Source: Plectosphaerella cucumerina
Lineage: Eukaryota > Ascomycota > Sordariomycetes > Glomerellales > Plectosphaerellaceae
Length of the DNA stretch: 64,000 nucleotides
Reading direction: 5' to 3'
NCBI GenBank assembly: GCA_020746995.1
Contig: JAGPXD010000002.1
Coordinates: 7,564,001 to 7,628,000 of the forward strand
The notes below the pieces were generated by a model. The model did no database searches, was not told the DNA's origin, and was given only the letters and a program-made list of their open reading frames with translations. Positions 23,614 through 34,266 of the stretch are shown here, piece by piece; positions within the stretch are counted from its first letter, which is position 1; each line of letters opens with the position of its first letter. The position numbers were made by a program, and so were the translations under genes.

Positions 23614-26021
23614 ATGGTAGCAGCAACCATTTCCAGCGCCGTCGCGCCGGCGGCTCTGGCTGGTCCCGACAAGGTTCCCGTTCCCTCCACCGACACACCC
23701 GCAATCCCATCCAGACGCTTCACCGCCGCAGACCTCCCTCTCCCATCGGCCACCCGAGCGGCGATAGAATCGCTCGCCCACAGCTTCAAGAAGAAGGGAG
23801 GGTATGACGATATTCGCAAGGAGGTTTGGGTCAATTTCGAAGCAAGTGTGAGTAGCCGTCCCCTGTCGCGACGCGCTTCTCCTGCTGCTCTTTCTCACGC
23901 GACTTTCTCGACGCGCAGGATTATCAAGCGCAAATAACCAAGGCCATCCTCGAAGTCGCCGAGGTTGAAATTGACAAGAACCCGAAACGTCTCCTCACTC
24001 TCGACCCGGGCAAGGCTGCGGCCCTTATCGACGGTGCCGTCGAGAGATCTGGTGTCTACCAGAAGGCTGAGGAGGTCATCACAAAGCTCATTGCCACCGA
24101 CGCCATCGAACAGCGCATCCGCCAGCTTCGTAGAGACGAGATTGGCCAAGAAGCCGCCGACGACGAGCAAACGCGTGGCGCCAAAACCGACGAAGAATAC
24201 CACGCCGTCACCCTAGCGAGGAGGGAAGAACGCGAGAGAGAGCGCAACCGCCTGGCGGAATTGGACGCGCAGATCGAAGAGACCAAGCGCCGCATCGCCC
24301 GCGAGGAACGCAAGAAAGCCGAAAAGGAGCGCGAGAAGGCCGAGGCTCAACGCAAAGTCGAGAGAGACGCCCGCCGTGCTGCTCGTGAAAAGGCTGAAGC
24401 CGATCGCGAAAAGGAACGCGACGAGCGACGCCGCAAGAGGGACGAGGAACGCGTCAGAGACGACCGCCGCCGGAGCAGAAGCAGGAGCCGCCGCAGAGAC
24501 ACCGACCGCGACCGCCGTCACGGAGACAGGAGCCACGCGCGCGACCGAGACCGAGACCGCGATCGCGACCAGAGCGAAGAACGCCGTCGCCGGGAAGACA
24601 GGGACAGGAGACACAAGGAGCGAGAAGAGCGGACAAGGGTGGCAAGAGAGAACCTCTCCAAAGAACAACTCGAAAAACTGGAGCAAGAAGCCCTTGCCGA
24701 CCTCCTCGCCGGAGCTTCGTACGGCGAATCGAAGAAACCCGAGCTGGAGATCGACGAAGCCCTCGCGCCGCCGCCTAGGAAGCTGGCGCCAGCTTCCGCG
24801 ATCATGCCGCTCAGGAAGGAGCCCTCTCGCGACTCGCCCAAGGTCATGGACAGGCGGCCTTCTGAAGTAGCCGTAAAGGCCGAGGTCAAGGAGCCCAGCA
24901 AAGACAGCCTCGCCAACCCCCCTGGGTCGGCACGGGATGAGCGGCCCTCGAGCCGTGCTCGCCTTGATGCCGCCAGTCGTGATCGCGACGGGGACAGAGA
25001 CTCGCACAGGCCCCGCGACAGAGACAGAGATGGCGACGGAGACCGTTCTCGCCGCGGAGGAGAGGACCCCGACCGCCGCAGACGTGACCAGAGATCCCCC
25101 TCTCCCCGTCCCCGCGACAGAGTTGACAAGTCGCGCTCTCGGGACCGACGTCACCGCAGCAGGTCGAGAGACTACGACCGACGAGACCGAAGCCGCTCTC
25201 GCACTCGCCGGGATCGAAGCCGTTCCCGGCTCCGCTACGACCGTAGAGACCCGAGTCCTGCTCGCTCTGCACGCCCGGAACGTCGCGAACGCAGCCGCTC
25301 CCCTGCCCGTCGTCAGCGAAGTCGTTCTCGGAGGCGCGATAGGAGCCGCTCCCGCCCTCGCACCGAACGCCGCGACCTTCCCCGGCGCTCGACCGATCGT
25401 GGCTTAGCAAGTCGCGACAGGGACCGCTCGCCTTCGACGCGTCCAGTCGTCAAGGAAGATCGCGGCATCGTTCACTCAAACACTAGGATGGATGAGGTAC
25501 GAAAGCGCGAGAAGGAGGCCAAGGCATACCTCGCTGCGCAGCGCGAGGCCCGCGAGAAGGGCATGCCCGTGCCGGGCATCGACGATAAGAGGGTCGTTGC
25601 ACCGGCGGGCGACCGATCGCCGGAGACGAAGCGCAAGCGGGATTTGGAGGAGATTGACCGCTACGTGCCTCCCGGCCGTGACCGCGAGAGACCGCACGAC
25701 AAGCGCGACGACCGCGACAGGGATCGCGACAGGGATCGCGACAGGGACAGAGATCGCAGCCGTGACCGCGACCGCCGCGACCGAAGGAGGACACGGTCAC
25801 CTAGCAGGACCCGTGACAAGGAACGCGAGCGGGATCGTCGGGATCGTGACCGAGACCGTGATCGTGACCGGGAGCGGGATCGGGACCGCGACAGGCGTGA
25901 TAGGTCGAGGGATCGGGATCGGGATAGAGACAGGGACTACCGTGACAGGTCCAGGGACCGCCGCAGCAGCAGGCGTGATAGAAGCACGTCGCTGCGCCGT
26001 GACCGTCGGGACCGGGACTAG
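23614..26021 (+). CDS. shg1: COMPASS component Shg1-domain protein with long RS/RD/RE tail
   Basis: Likely subunit of the Set1/COMPASS histone H3-Lys4 methyltransferase complex, recognised by the Shg1/BOD1 domain. The product is 778 residues. The Shg1 domain (about 45-145) includes SFKKKGGYDDIRKEVWVNFE, AILEVAEVEID, and the hallmark AALIDGAVERSGVYQKAEEVI. A charged coiled-coil segment (about 190-255) follows. From about 260 to the end there is an Arg/Asp/Ser/Glu-rich low-complexity region with many RS, RD and RE dipeptides, like splicing-factor RS domains. The 71-nt intron (23848-23918; GTGAGT donor, CGCGCAG) falls inside the Shg1 domain between FEAS and DYQAQ. Both exons are phase 0. A DNA-level 12-bp tandem repeat underlies part of the tail near 25713-25750. 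Yeast Shg1 is far shorter and lacks the tail. Confidence 0.88.
25713..25750 (+). repeat. 12-bp tandem repeat coding for Arg-Asp dipeptides
   Basis: About three near-perfect copies of GCGACAGGGATC inside the RS/RD tail of the Shg1-domain gene. The unit is a multiple of three, so copy-number change would keep the frame. Confidence 0.75.
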
Positions 26022-26469
26022 ACGTGGACAGAAGGTCTCAGGAAGTTCAAGGGGCGCATGGGGCATGGACTCAGGGACATGTACTCCCTGAGGGGGGGCG
26101 GCTGTGGATTTGCTGTATAATGTACGATCATTCACCGAGTGTCTTTTGCTTTTCAGTAATCGCGTCTTGCGTCTGGCGCAGGGTGCCACAAAAATAATAT
26201 CATGGTCTGAGTTTTCAAACAGCAGTAATCGTGGCTCGAGTTGATTAACCATCATTCATTGCACCCATCTGTAGTTCAGACGGGATCTATTATGTGTACA
26301 TCTAAGGCGATGTCGTTCCCGGCCTACCACGGCCCGAACACCGCGAGTCGTCATCTCCCCTCCCCACGGACGCCCATCAAAGAATCCAAAGCTCCTGAGA
26401 TCGCCGTAACCCCTAAATAACACGCTAATGCAAAAAGCCGACCGCCGCCGCGCGGCGGGAGAAGCCAAT
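26022..26469. other. Convergent intergenic region (shg1 / TPT transporter)
   Basis: 3' flanks of two convergent genes, A/T-richer than the neighbours around 26100-26260. No gene was seen. Confidence 0.6.
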
Positions 26470-27836
26470 CTATTGGCCTGCCACGTCCTCGGCAGCGTTC
26501 TGGGCCCCGAAGGAGATGCCGATGGCGCCGCCGTAGAAGTAGCCGGCGACGAGCATGGCCGAGATGAGGGCCGCGAGACCCATCACAAGAGCCCGCCTGA
26601 CGCGGGGAGACAGGCGACCCTCCTCGAGGTTGGGCGAGTTCCAGGCGTTGCGGGCCCAGGAGGCGGTGTTGAAGGCGGCGGCCTTGAGCTGCTCGATACC
26701 GGTGGAGTAGACGACGAGACCGCCGAGAGCGACGGCGTAGCCGAGGAACTGGAGGCCGGAGATGGAGGTGTTCCAGATGAAGACGGAGGCGACAATGAGC
26801 AGGATGTTCTTGAGGATTCCGGTCAGGGTCATGACGAGGCCGGATGTCTTGCCAATGAGGAAGACGCTGGCGACGTTGAGCATGAAGGCGACCGAGGCGC
26901 TGAGGACCAGCATGGCGGGGCCGACCTTCTGGAAGTCGGCCATCTCGAAGGTGCGGAACTCGACGGCGGCAGCGACGAGGAAGTTGGTGACGGTGCACAC
27001 AGGGGCGTAGTAGTACAGACTGACGAGAGGGTCCATCTTCTGGGCGTTCTCGTCGCCGCTGAGCAGAACCTGAATCATGACGACGCGGATGGCCTCGAAG
27101 ATGATGCCACCGACCTGGTACAGGAAACCGATGAAGGAGAACTCGATCTCGCCGAAAGAGGCGAGGGCAACACCGAAGACGATGAAGAGGATGTTGAGGA
27201 AGGTGTTCATCGAGGGGTCGGCAACGCCCCAGGCCCAGGAGCAGAAGAGGACGGCGACGGGCGAGGCAGCCTTGAGCATCTGGATGAAGGCGACGGAGAG
27301 GTACATGTAGACGAGGTTGGAGCAAACGAGGGAGCCCGAGTAGGCGACACCGATGGGGACGACGGCGCGGAGGTAGAGGCGACCGGTCATCTTGACCTCG
27401 CGACGGCTGTCAAGGACCGAGGTGGTCTTGGCGAGGATCTGCGTCGCGACGGTAGCGAACAGCATGTGGAAACATGTGAGGATGACAGCTGCAGAGAGGA
27501 TTAGCCTTGCATGTACTGGAGGCGAGCCATCGCGGGCGTCGTTGGGTGGGATATCGGTGTAAACGTACGGTACTCTGCGATCAAATGTTAGCGGTGCCCA
27601 GGAGGAAGGAGGGCAGATATCAAGACGTACTGAACCCTGCAGAGTCGAGGAGCCATTTGTTGAAGAGAATAGTCAGGTTGGAGAAGAAGATCCAGTTGCT
27701 GAAGAGACGCCAGTCAGTACGCGAACGAGGCGCAGCGGATATCGAGGTGGAATACGCACGCAATGTAGAAGGCGGGATGCAGCGACCGCTCGGCAACAGG
27801 GGCCGGCTTCTCCTCGGTGGGAAGAACGGCGCTCAT
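26470..27836 (-). CDS. TPT/nucleotide-sugar transporter family membrane protein with 6-nt microexon
   Basis: Ten-helix-type carrier of the triose-phosphate/nucleotide-sugar transporter family (SLC35-like), probably in the Golgi or ER membrane; substrate unknown. The product is 389 residues from four exons: 27760-27836, 27631-27698, 27569-27574 and 26470-27488. Introns are 27699-27759, 27575-27630 and 27489-27568. Exon 3 is only AGTACC. It restores the family-typical GFKYP-type junction before VILTCFHMLFATVATQ, and both flanking introns have GTACGT donors plus GCTAA branch points and CAG acceptors. Recognisable blocks are FSNLTILFNKWLLDSAGF, AYSGSLVCSNLVYMYLSVAFIQMLKA, VVMIQVLLSG and LTGILKNILLIVASVFIW, the last typical of the family's K-x-x-L region. 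A hydrophilic loop and a last helix (ALVMGLAALISAMLVAGYFY) end the protein. Skipping exon 3 keeps the frame but replaces KYP by Thr. Confidence 0.9.
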
Positions 27837-30800
27837 GGTGACTGATGTTGGGTCGTCGAGAAGGCGAGGCGAGGAGCGGTGGTCGAAGGAAAGGAAGAAG
27901 TTCGTTGGCGGTTTGTCGAGGCTGTAGGATGGAAATGTCCAACGGGATTGTCGCCAAGACGTAGGGATCAATTGGGCAGATCCACCAGATCGGAGAGGGG
28001 CCGGACACTCTGCAAACGTGCTGGAGTGGACTCTCTGTGCGCGCTGCCAGCCGAAAAGACGAAGATGATTCGAAAGAGAGTGTTGGGCGACAGGGCAGCG
28101 ACGGGAGCAGAGGCAGAGGTCGAAGAAGAGGAGAAGGAGGCCGGGAGGAGCAGAGCTGAAGGAGGGAAAAGAGAAAGTAGGTATGGATGTGGCCGTGCGG
28201 GAAGACGAGCCAGAATTCGGATGGTCTCGCCCAGACGCTGTGATCGGGGGGCCGACGGGGGGGCGCAAGACACGAGGGGGGGACTGGAAGGAAGATGGGC
28301 CAGAGGACAGGGGGCAGAGGGGGAGGGGGGGGGGGGGCCTTGGGGGGGAGGGTGCGAAGTTTAGGAGGCTAGGCCGGAAGGAGTTTGCTGTAGGCCAGGT
28401 TGCTTTTTGGGTCGAGTCCAGATCGACAAAGTCGCCAGGTCGCTTGCTGGTTGTGGCGGAGTCCTGTATATTAGGGTGCTGGCAGGCTGGGTGTGCGTAG
28501 ACGGGGGCGAGAGAGCGGCACTTTATCATCAGGTACTTTGGAATCTGGCTGTCAGTGGCGCGGGCCGGAAAGTCGCACTGGCTGAAGTGTTGGTTCCTCT
28601 GGGCGCAACGAGACAGGGGGCGTCGCAAGGAAGAACGCTGTCGATCGCCGCCAGCAGCTCGGGGGGCGTTCAACTTGGACGCTATCGTCATTTGATGCTC
28701 CGGCCGGCCAAGATCAGATCAAACTAAAAGAAGCTGAACAGCCTCAATGACGATGACGGCCGGGAATTGAAGGTCGAGGGCGACGTGTTCCCTCAGGACA
28801 TGCGCTCAATGCAGCCGTTTCCAGGCAAGGTCACGGCAGGTGGCATGCGCAGGACCCGGACCGGGTGTTCAGGGTCCGGCCGCGACAGAGAAGGGAATCT
28901 CGGAAGACGGCTCTCAAGGGCAGTTGCCCGGGTGTGGCAGCGGAAGACGGAAGGAAGCGGCCAGAGGAATGTCACCGGTCGGTGCTTGCAGGAGCCAGCC
29001 GCGGTTGTCGCTGCTGCCGTTCAACTTCAGAATCAATATCAAATATCTCTCTTGTCGCATGAATGTCGAGAAGCCCTGAAGCAATCGTCTGTTCCTCGAG
29101 AACGGTCATCTTCGTATCCAATGCACCCTGAAATGAGCCCATGCCGGCGACCCGGATGCCGCTGGTTCAGTGGTCCATCAGCGACTTCCCATCGCGGATT
29201 ACAGCCCAGACGGGACCCGGCGGGGGCGTGTGCGCAGGGACCCAAGCCACTGCAAGGGCGGACGCCCGACGAACCCCAGGAAAGAGCCAGCCCACGAGGG
29301 AAAATCTCGCGCAGACTCGGCCAATCGCCGACCGAGGAACGCAGGTACAAGACCGCCCGGCAGTGCCTGCCAACACCTTTCGGCCAGGATAGGGGGATTT
29401 ACACGGTTTCGGGTGCCTGCTGGGAAGGATTCATCCAGCCCATCCCAGCCTGCCCGCTGCTTGCCCAGCCCTGAATACCGCCCGGCAGGACAGCACTTTG
29501 CCTGCTTGCCCGGGCACTTGCCCACGTCTTGAGCGACGCCCGCGGACCTTCCCCCTGAACTGAGGCGCTGCTTCCGCCCGCACCCAGTGGCACGGTGGCA
29601 CCTGCCCGCACGCCTGCCCCTTGGAGCCCTACCTTGCATTCGGTTAGTTCCGGAAACGGCGCAGCCCATCACGGCCGAGTCCAGTTAAGCTTTCCAAGGC
29701 CCTCCTCGCTTCAGCCCAGCGGGCAGCGGCCCCGCGAGTGAGCGATGACAGTGGCAGCTCAGCACTGATCCTTGGCCTCGTGTCTCTTTGTTGGTCGCCT
29801 GTCAACACAACACCAGACTCGACTGTCGCATCCATTTGCCCCGATGCATTTGAAAACTACCCTCGCCCTGAGCAAAAGCACTGCGAATGCTTGCGCCAAG
29901 CCGTGCCCAGCCATGCCGTCTCCCGACCGACCACCTTTTGCATGCCATTAATGCGGACAAACACCTTCTTCTTCTCCCTTCCCCCCTGTCCTCCTCTTTT
30001 CGCCCGGGATCACCCATCCCATCCCATCCCATCGCTGAAGTCTCCGCTACTCCACGTCGTATTTGCCCATCTCTGCTGCCTACGCTAAAGGCCCCATCCG
30101 GTCTGCCCGAGCGGTCCCGGTCGCCCCTAGGGCCCAAGGCTCCCCCTAGAGTTGGAGCATCTCCCCTGACGAACACCTGGCCAGCACCCAGGGGAGCACC
30201 CAGCCGGAAACATTCGATTTGCGCAGAGGTGCACAGTCCACGGCAAATGTCGTCAGGGGCCGCGCAACCTGTCAGGAACGGGACGCGAACCCTTCGACGG
30301 ACACGGAACTATCGATGAGCTGAGTGAGACAGAACCGGTCAATGCCCATCCCCTTTTACTACAGTAGGTGTACCAACCAATTGCCCACCAATCCCACCAT
30401 GCGCTTCACTCTCTGCACTTCGCTCGCCTGCCGAGACAACATGGCAGCCAGGTCTCTCCCTCTGCCGTCGTCTCCCCGCGCCGCATTCCAAGACTTCACG
30501 CCACAGGACTGTATTCTCGGTTTTGTCGACTACGAAATACAGATACTCAATCTGTGACACGCTTATGACTCGGGGGTCCCAAGTCGCGCAGGAGTTCATC
30601 TTCCCTCAGCTACAAAAGCTTCGCGCCCGCAGCTCCATGATGAGGCAAATTTGCTAATTTCCTTAGTGACCGGCTAAGCTTGTCCGCCTTTGGCTTGCCG
30701 TGGCCAAACATCGGCAGTCCATGTTCTCGCCATCATCAAGACGCGGATCTGACTTTCTGGCAACATCTCTGAACTTCATGGCAGCAAGAGCTTCACCAAA

Positions 30801-32412
30801 CTGAGGAGCGACAGCATGCGAGGCTCTGTCAGCGATGTCTTGCGACGAGTATGGAAACCACCAAGCGGTGGAAATCTCCACCAGCGCCTGTCTGACTTGG
30901 TCCTCGCCGTGAGCCACGCGGGAGCAGTGCAAAATGACGAGGGGACGCCGGAACCCATCCCTGCCTCATCGGTCAGAGACAACCTCAGCGTCACCAGCGA
31001 CCAGCTTGAGTCCCAGGTCCGCATCCGCCGAGCCATCCTCTCCGTCACCCGGATGCTTCGGCGCCGGCACGGGCTTGGCCTCGAGACTCCCCGCCGTGCT
31101 TTGCTTGGCCGACGCCGGCTGCCCGGTGCTTGGGACCGGAGATGGCGGTCATTCAGTCCACCAGAGTGGCTTCACGGCCGTGGCTAGTCGACTCGATGCA
31201 CCACTTCCCGAAGGACGCAACCGAACTGCGCAAGATGGCATCATCACAGGATACAATATCGCAGCCTGCATCATGAATGCTCTCCAACGAAAGGACGAAG
31301 CAACCCTGCTAAGCCTTGTATGGTATCGCGAGCACTCCAAGACCCAGAACCTGCCACCTCAGAGCCAGTCCGAACAGGTTGATGAGTGGTGCGACCTTGA
31401 CCATCGACACAGCCCGTCGCCACAGCGGCTTCGCCCTCAAGACAGAGCAGTTATTGGCTGATAGCCGCGGATCGCGTCCCAAATTAGTCGCACCGCAACT
31501 TGTCTGGGCTTAGGTCGGTCTGACAAGCTTTGGCAGGGCTGCGGCCAAGCAGGGGGCCGAGTGGCATCGATTTGGGTCTTCATTTCAGGGAGTCCGGGAT
31601 CTCGGCGGGCTTTTGGCTTCACCAGGTCTAGTGTTATTGCCATATCTCTTGGAGCCCAAGTCCATGGTGCATCACCCTGCGGCCTCGAAGATATCACGAC
31701 TAGGCAAAACGCCTGCTACGAACTGGTGGCCTTTCCAGTACAAGGCGGCTTAACAAGCTAGCCAGGTCGTTTCAGAAGCAAGTTCTGTCGACACAATCCA
31801 CGCCCGCCGCGCTGTGAACACAGCTAGATCGTCTCGCCAAAAGCAGCAGCTTGCAAAAGGTGTCCATGCTGGTGGAGCGTTCAAGAAACTCTTCTGTTGC
31901 ATGCAGGGGCTCCCTGGACGATGTCAGCACCAGACGAGGACTGGATGCCCGGCCGCTATTGCTCCAAGCCTAAGCACCATGCACTTCCCCCTTTCCGACG
32001 CCCATTTCAAATATCGGATGTCCGGCATACAGTAAAGCAGCGCCCGCTCCCGAATCCTCCTGGCAGCTCTCCATCATCGGCACCACGATGGCGCTTCATG
32101 CCCCCTGACACCCTCCTTGGGGGCCGTCCGCAGCGCTTGCTGAGACTCAACTACTGCACAGGGACCCTGCTTGGGTGCCCGCCTGGGCATCCTGCTGGAA
32201 GAACTTCTGTCATGGTTTAACCTGGCTCCCCGCCCGCCCTCAAGTTTTCGCTCTTCACGCTGCTGACCTGCCTGCTCGACAACTCGCGACGATCTATCAC
32301 CTCCCACACTTCGCAGAGGACTTGCCACGCTTATTCGAGTATCACTGCGCGCTCCTGTTGCTTGGCATCGCGGCCCATACTTGAGTCAGGGAGCCTGCTG
32401 CCTCACATCACA
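27837..32412. other. 4.6 kb gene-poor region
   Basis: The first 600 bases on the left are the promoter of the minus-strand transporter, C/T-rich on that strand and holding a G13 run (28325-28337). The remainder has many short frames on both strands; the longest, near 28767-29474 and 30934-31461 on the plus strand, show no domain, weak bias and no consistent splice structure. A C/T-rich, leader-like stretch occurs on the plus strand at 29960-30060 without a following coding exon that I can recognise. The last 200 bases hold the promoter of the next gene. Confidence 0.45.
28318..28356. repeat. Poly-G / C-rich tract
   Basis: Contains an uninterrupted run of 13 G (28325-28337) plus flanking runs of three and seven or more G, about 490 bp upstream of the transporter start. 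It could form G-quadruplex structures and is prone to length error in sequencing. Confidence 0.8.
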
Positions 32413-33382
32413 ATGGCCAGTCCCCACGGCAGTCACACGCACGGAAGCGCGTCGCCCGCGGCTACGCTGGGCTCCCAGCCGCAGTACGGCTATCAACAGC
32501 AGCAGCAGCAGCAGTATCCTCAGTCGAACACAACCTACGATTCTGGCTTGATGCCTGCCAACGAGTTCTACGGCAAAGAAGTCGTCGACCCTGCTACCCA
32601 GCAGCAACAAGAGCATCAGCATCAGCATCAGCAGAACGTGCACCAGGACCACCACCAACAGCAACAGGCGGCGGGTTATGCGCCCGTCTACCAGCAACCG
32701 ACGTCACAGGATGAGTTGCCGCCAGCGAAGGATGCGGACAAGAGAATATGCGGCGTGCGGAGGACCACTTTCCTCCTGGGCCTGCTCGCCGCGGTTCTTC
32801 TCGCAGGTGTCATCGGCGCCGCAGCGGCAGCTGGTGTTGTCGCAGGCAAGAATTCCAATAGCGCAGCACCGTAAGTCGACACCAACCACGTAATTCTAGG
32901 AATGAGACTTGTTCGCTAACACAACTCCCAACAGTGCAACAACACCCACCGACTCGACAAGCTCAGCAGCACCAAGCGGCAGCTCTTCTAGTACTGCGGC
33001 TGCGCCCACGGGAAGCTTCACCGCTATTCCGCTCCCCGACGAGCCCGAGGGCCTGGGCATCACACGGCCGCTGTGCCCCGGCAGCAACGAGACGTACACG
33101 ACGGTCGAAGGAACCGACCTCCGGTTCTATCACGAGTGCGGCATCAACTATCCCTTCAACGACCTCGGCAACGTCCCCATGACAAGCATGTCCGACTGTC
33201 TTATCCAGTGCGCGGCGCAGAACATCCGGCCGCAAGGTGCCGCTGGGCCGTGCCGCGGCGTGTCGTGGGTGTACGGCAAGCGTCAGGGCGTCGACGGCGA
33301 GGCATGCTATCTGAAGTTTGCCCAGGGCCCGCCGACGTACGAAACCGAGAAGGTCGAGTCGGCCTTCCTGGTGGACTCGTGA
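32413..33382 (+). CDS. Single-pass membrane protein: Gln/His-rich N-terminus, PAN-like Cys-rich C-terminus
   Basis: Not matched to a characterised protein. The spliced product is 301 residues. The N-terminal 110 residues are Gln- and His-rich, with poly-Gln and an HQHQHQ run, and lack a signal peptide. A single strongly hydrophobic helix at about 118-144 (TFLLGLLAAVLLAGVIG...) is preceded by RR, suggesting type II topology with the C-terminus outside. A Ser/Thr/Pro-rich, mucin-like spacer (about 147-180) leads to a Cys-rich domain with at least six Cys, in an order (CPGSNETY, HECGINYPFNDLGN, DCLIQCAAQN, CRGVSWVYG, CYLKF) that resembles PAN/apple-like modules. The intron is 32871-32934 (GTAAGT, GCTAACA, ACAG). 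The start at 32413 (CACAATGG) is preferred to the Met 17 codons upstream. A wall-sensor or adhesion role is speculation. Confidence 0.8.
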
Positions 33383-34142
33383 GGGCTAGTGCGAGGGCGA
33401 GGGCAGAGGTTGTAATCTTAGTCTTTCATTTATATCGTGCGAGCATGCAGCATTTTCGGCGGGCACCCTGTCCCGCGGCCTACTTTCTTTGCACGAGGCC
33501 AAGCAAATCCAAACTATTCACTCCAGTCAGACTCTCCGGTGCCGTGCTGCCCATCGCGGGGGAGGAAGCAGGGGCACCTAACCCGGGAACTCCTTGATAC
33601 AACCCGTCAGCAATGAGGCGGTTTGATCGCCACCATTCAGCAGCCACGAATTTCGACCGCGAGTCTCATGATGACGCGCCAGGGGCGCTTGTCCCATCTG
33701 CCGCGCTCAATGGTGTTGACACCCCGCGTCTGGTTTTCCCGTCGACAGCCAAGAACCAACGCCCGATAACGGGTGCTGTGTCCGGGCCGGAGAATCGGAC
33801 TTCGGCCACGCCCCTGACTCGACCATTCGGCGCCCAGCGTTGGCAACTGGCGTTGTCGCGTCGGGACCTTTCATGCCGATAAGACCTCCAAAGGCAGCGG
33901 GAGCTATCCCAGTAAGTAGCTTGACTTGGACAGTCGGGCCAGGCTTTTCTTTATCGGCACTTGAGTATTTTGTATACAGAAACATGGTCGGGTTCTTGTC
34001 CCGCCCCCCGGCCTGGCACAGCCGACCAACGATCAACATCACAGCGTTCCATGGAGATCTATCTTCCGACCCCCGTCTCCACCCCGCCTGCGAGCTTTTC
34101 GTCGTTATCTCCACCACGATGGAGCATATAACTGCAGTGATT
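33383..34142. other. Intergenic region upstream of the Old Yellow Enzyme gene
   Basis: 3' flank of the PAN-like gene and distal promoter of the next gene. Short frames only; no recognisable coding or RNA feature. Confidence 0.55.
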
Positions 34143-34186
34143 TATAAACCGCGACCCCGCGGTTGGGATCGATCGGCTGTATATAG
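34143..34186 (+). promoter_or_regulatory. TATA-like core promoter elements of the Old Yellow Enzyme gene
   Basis: TATAAA at 34143-34148 and TATATAG at 34180-34186 lie 124 and 87 bases upstream of the start codon, in a locally A/T-rich window. TATA boxes in fungi often mark inducible genes, which fits a stress- or xenobiotic-responsive reductase. Inferred from sequence only. Confidence 0.5.
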
Positions 34187-34266
34187 AGGTGGATAGATGC
34201 CCATGTCGAGTGTACCGATCTCATACCGTCCAAACACTCACATACCTTGTCCCTTTCACTGCAATC

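Noticed and set aside
24213..25154. 313-codon minus-strand frame opposite the Shg1 RS tail
   Set aside because: Repetitive Val/Ser/Ala translation produced by the complementary Arg/Asp codons; not a gene.
26428..27504. 358-codon plus-strand open frame opposite the transporter
   Set aside because: Asp/Glu/Gly-rich mirror of a hydrophobic membrane protein; no start context or family match.
28767..31461. Several 100-235-codon frames in the gene-poor region
   Set aside because: They overlap on both strands, lack domains, and cannot be joined by convincing splice sites into one protein.
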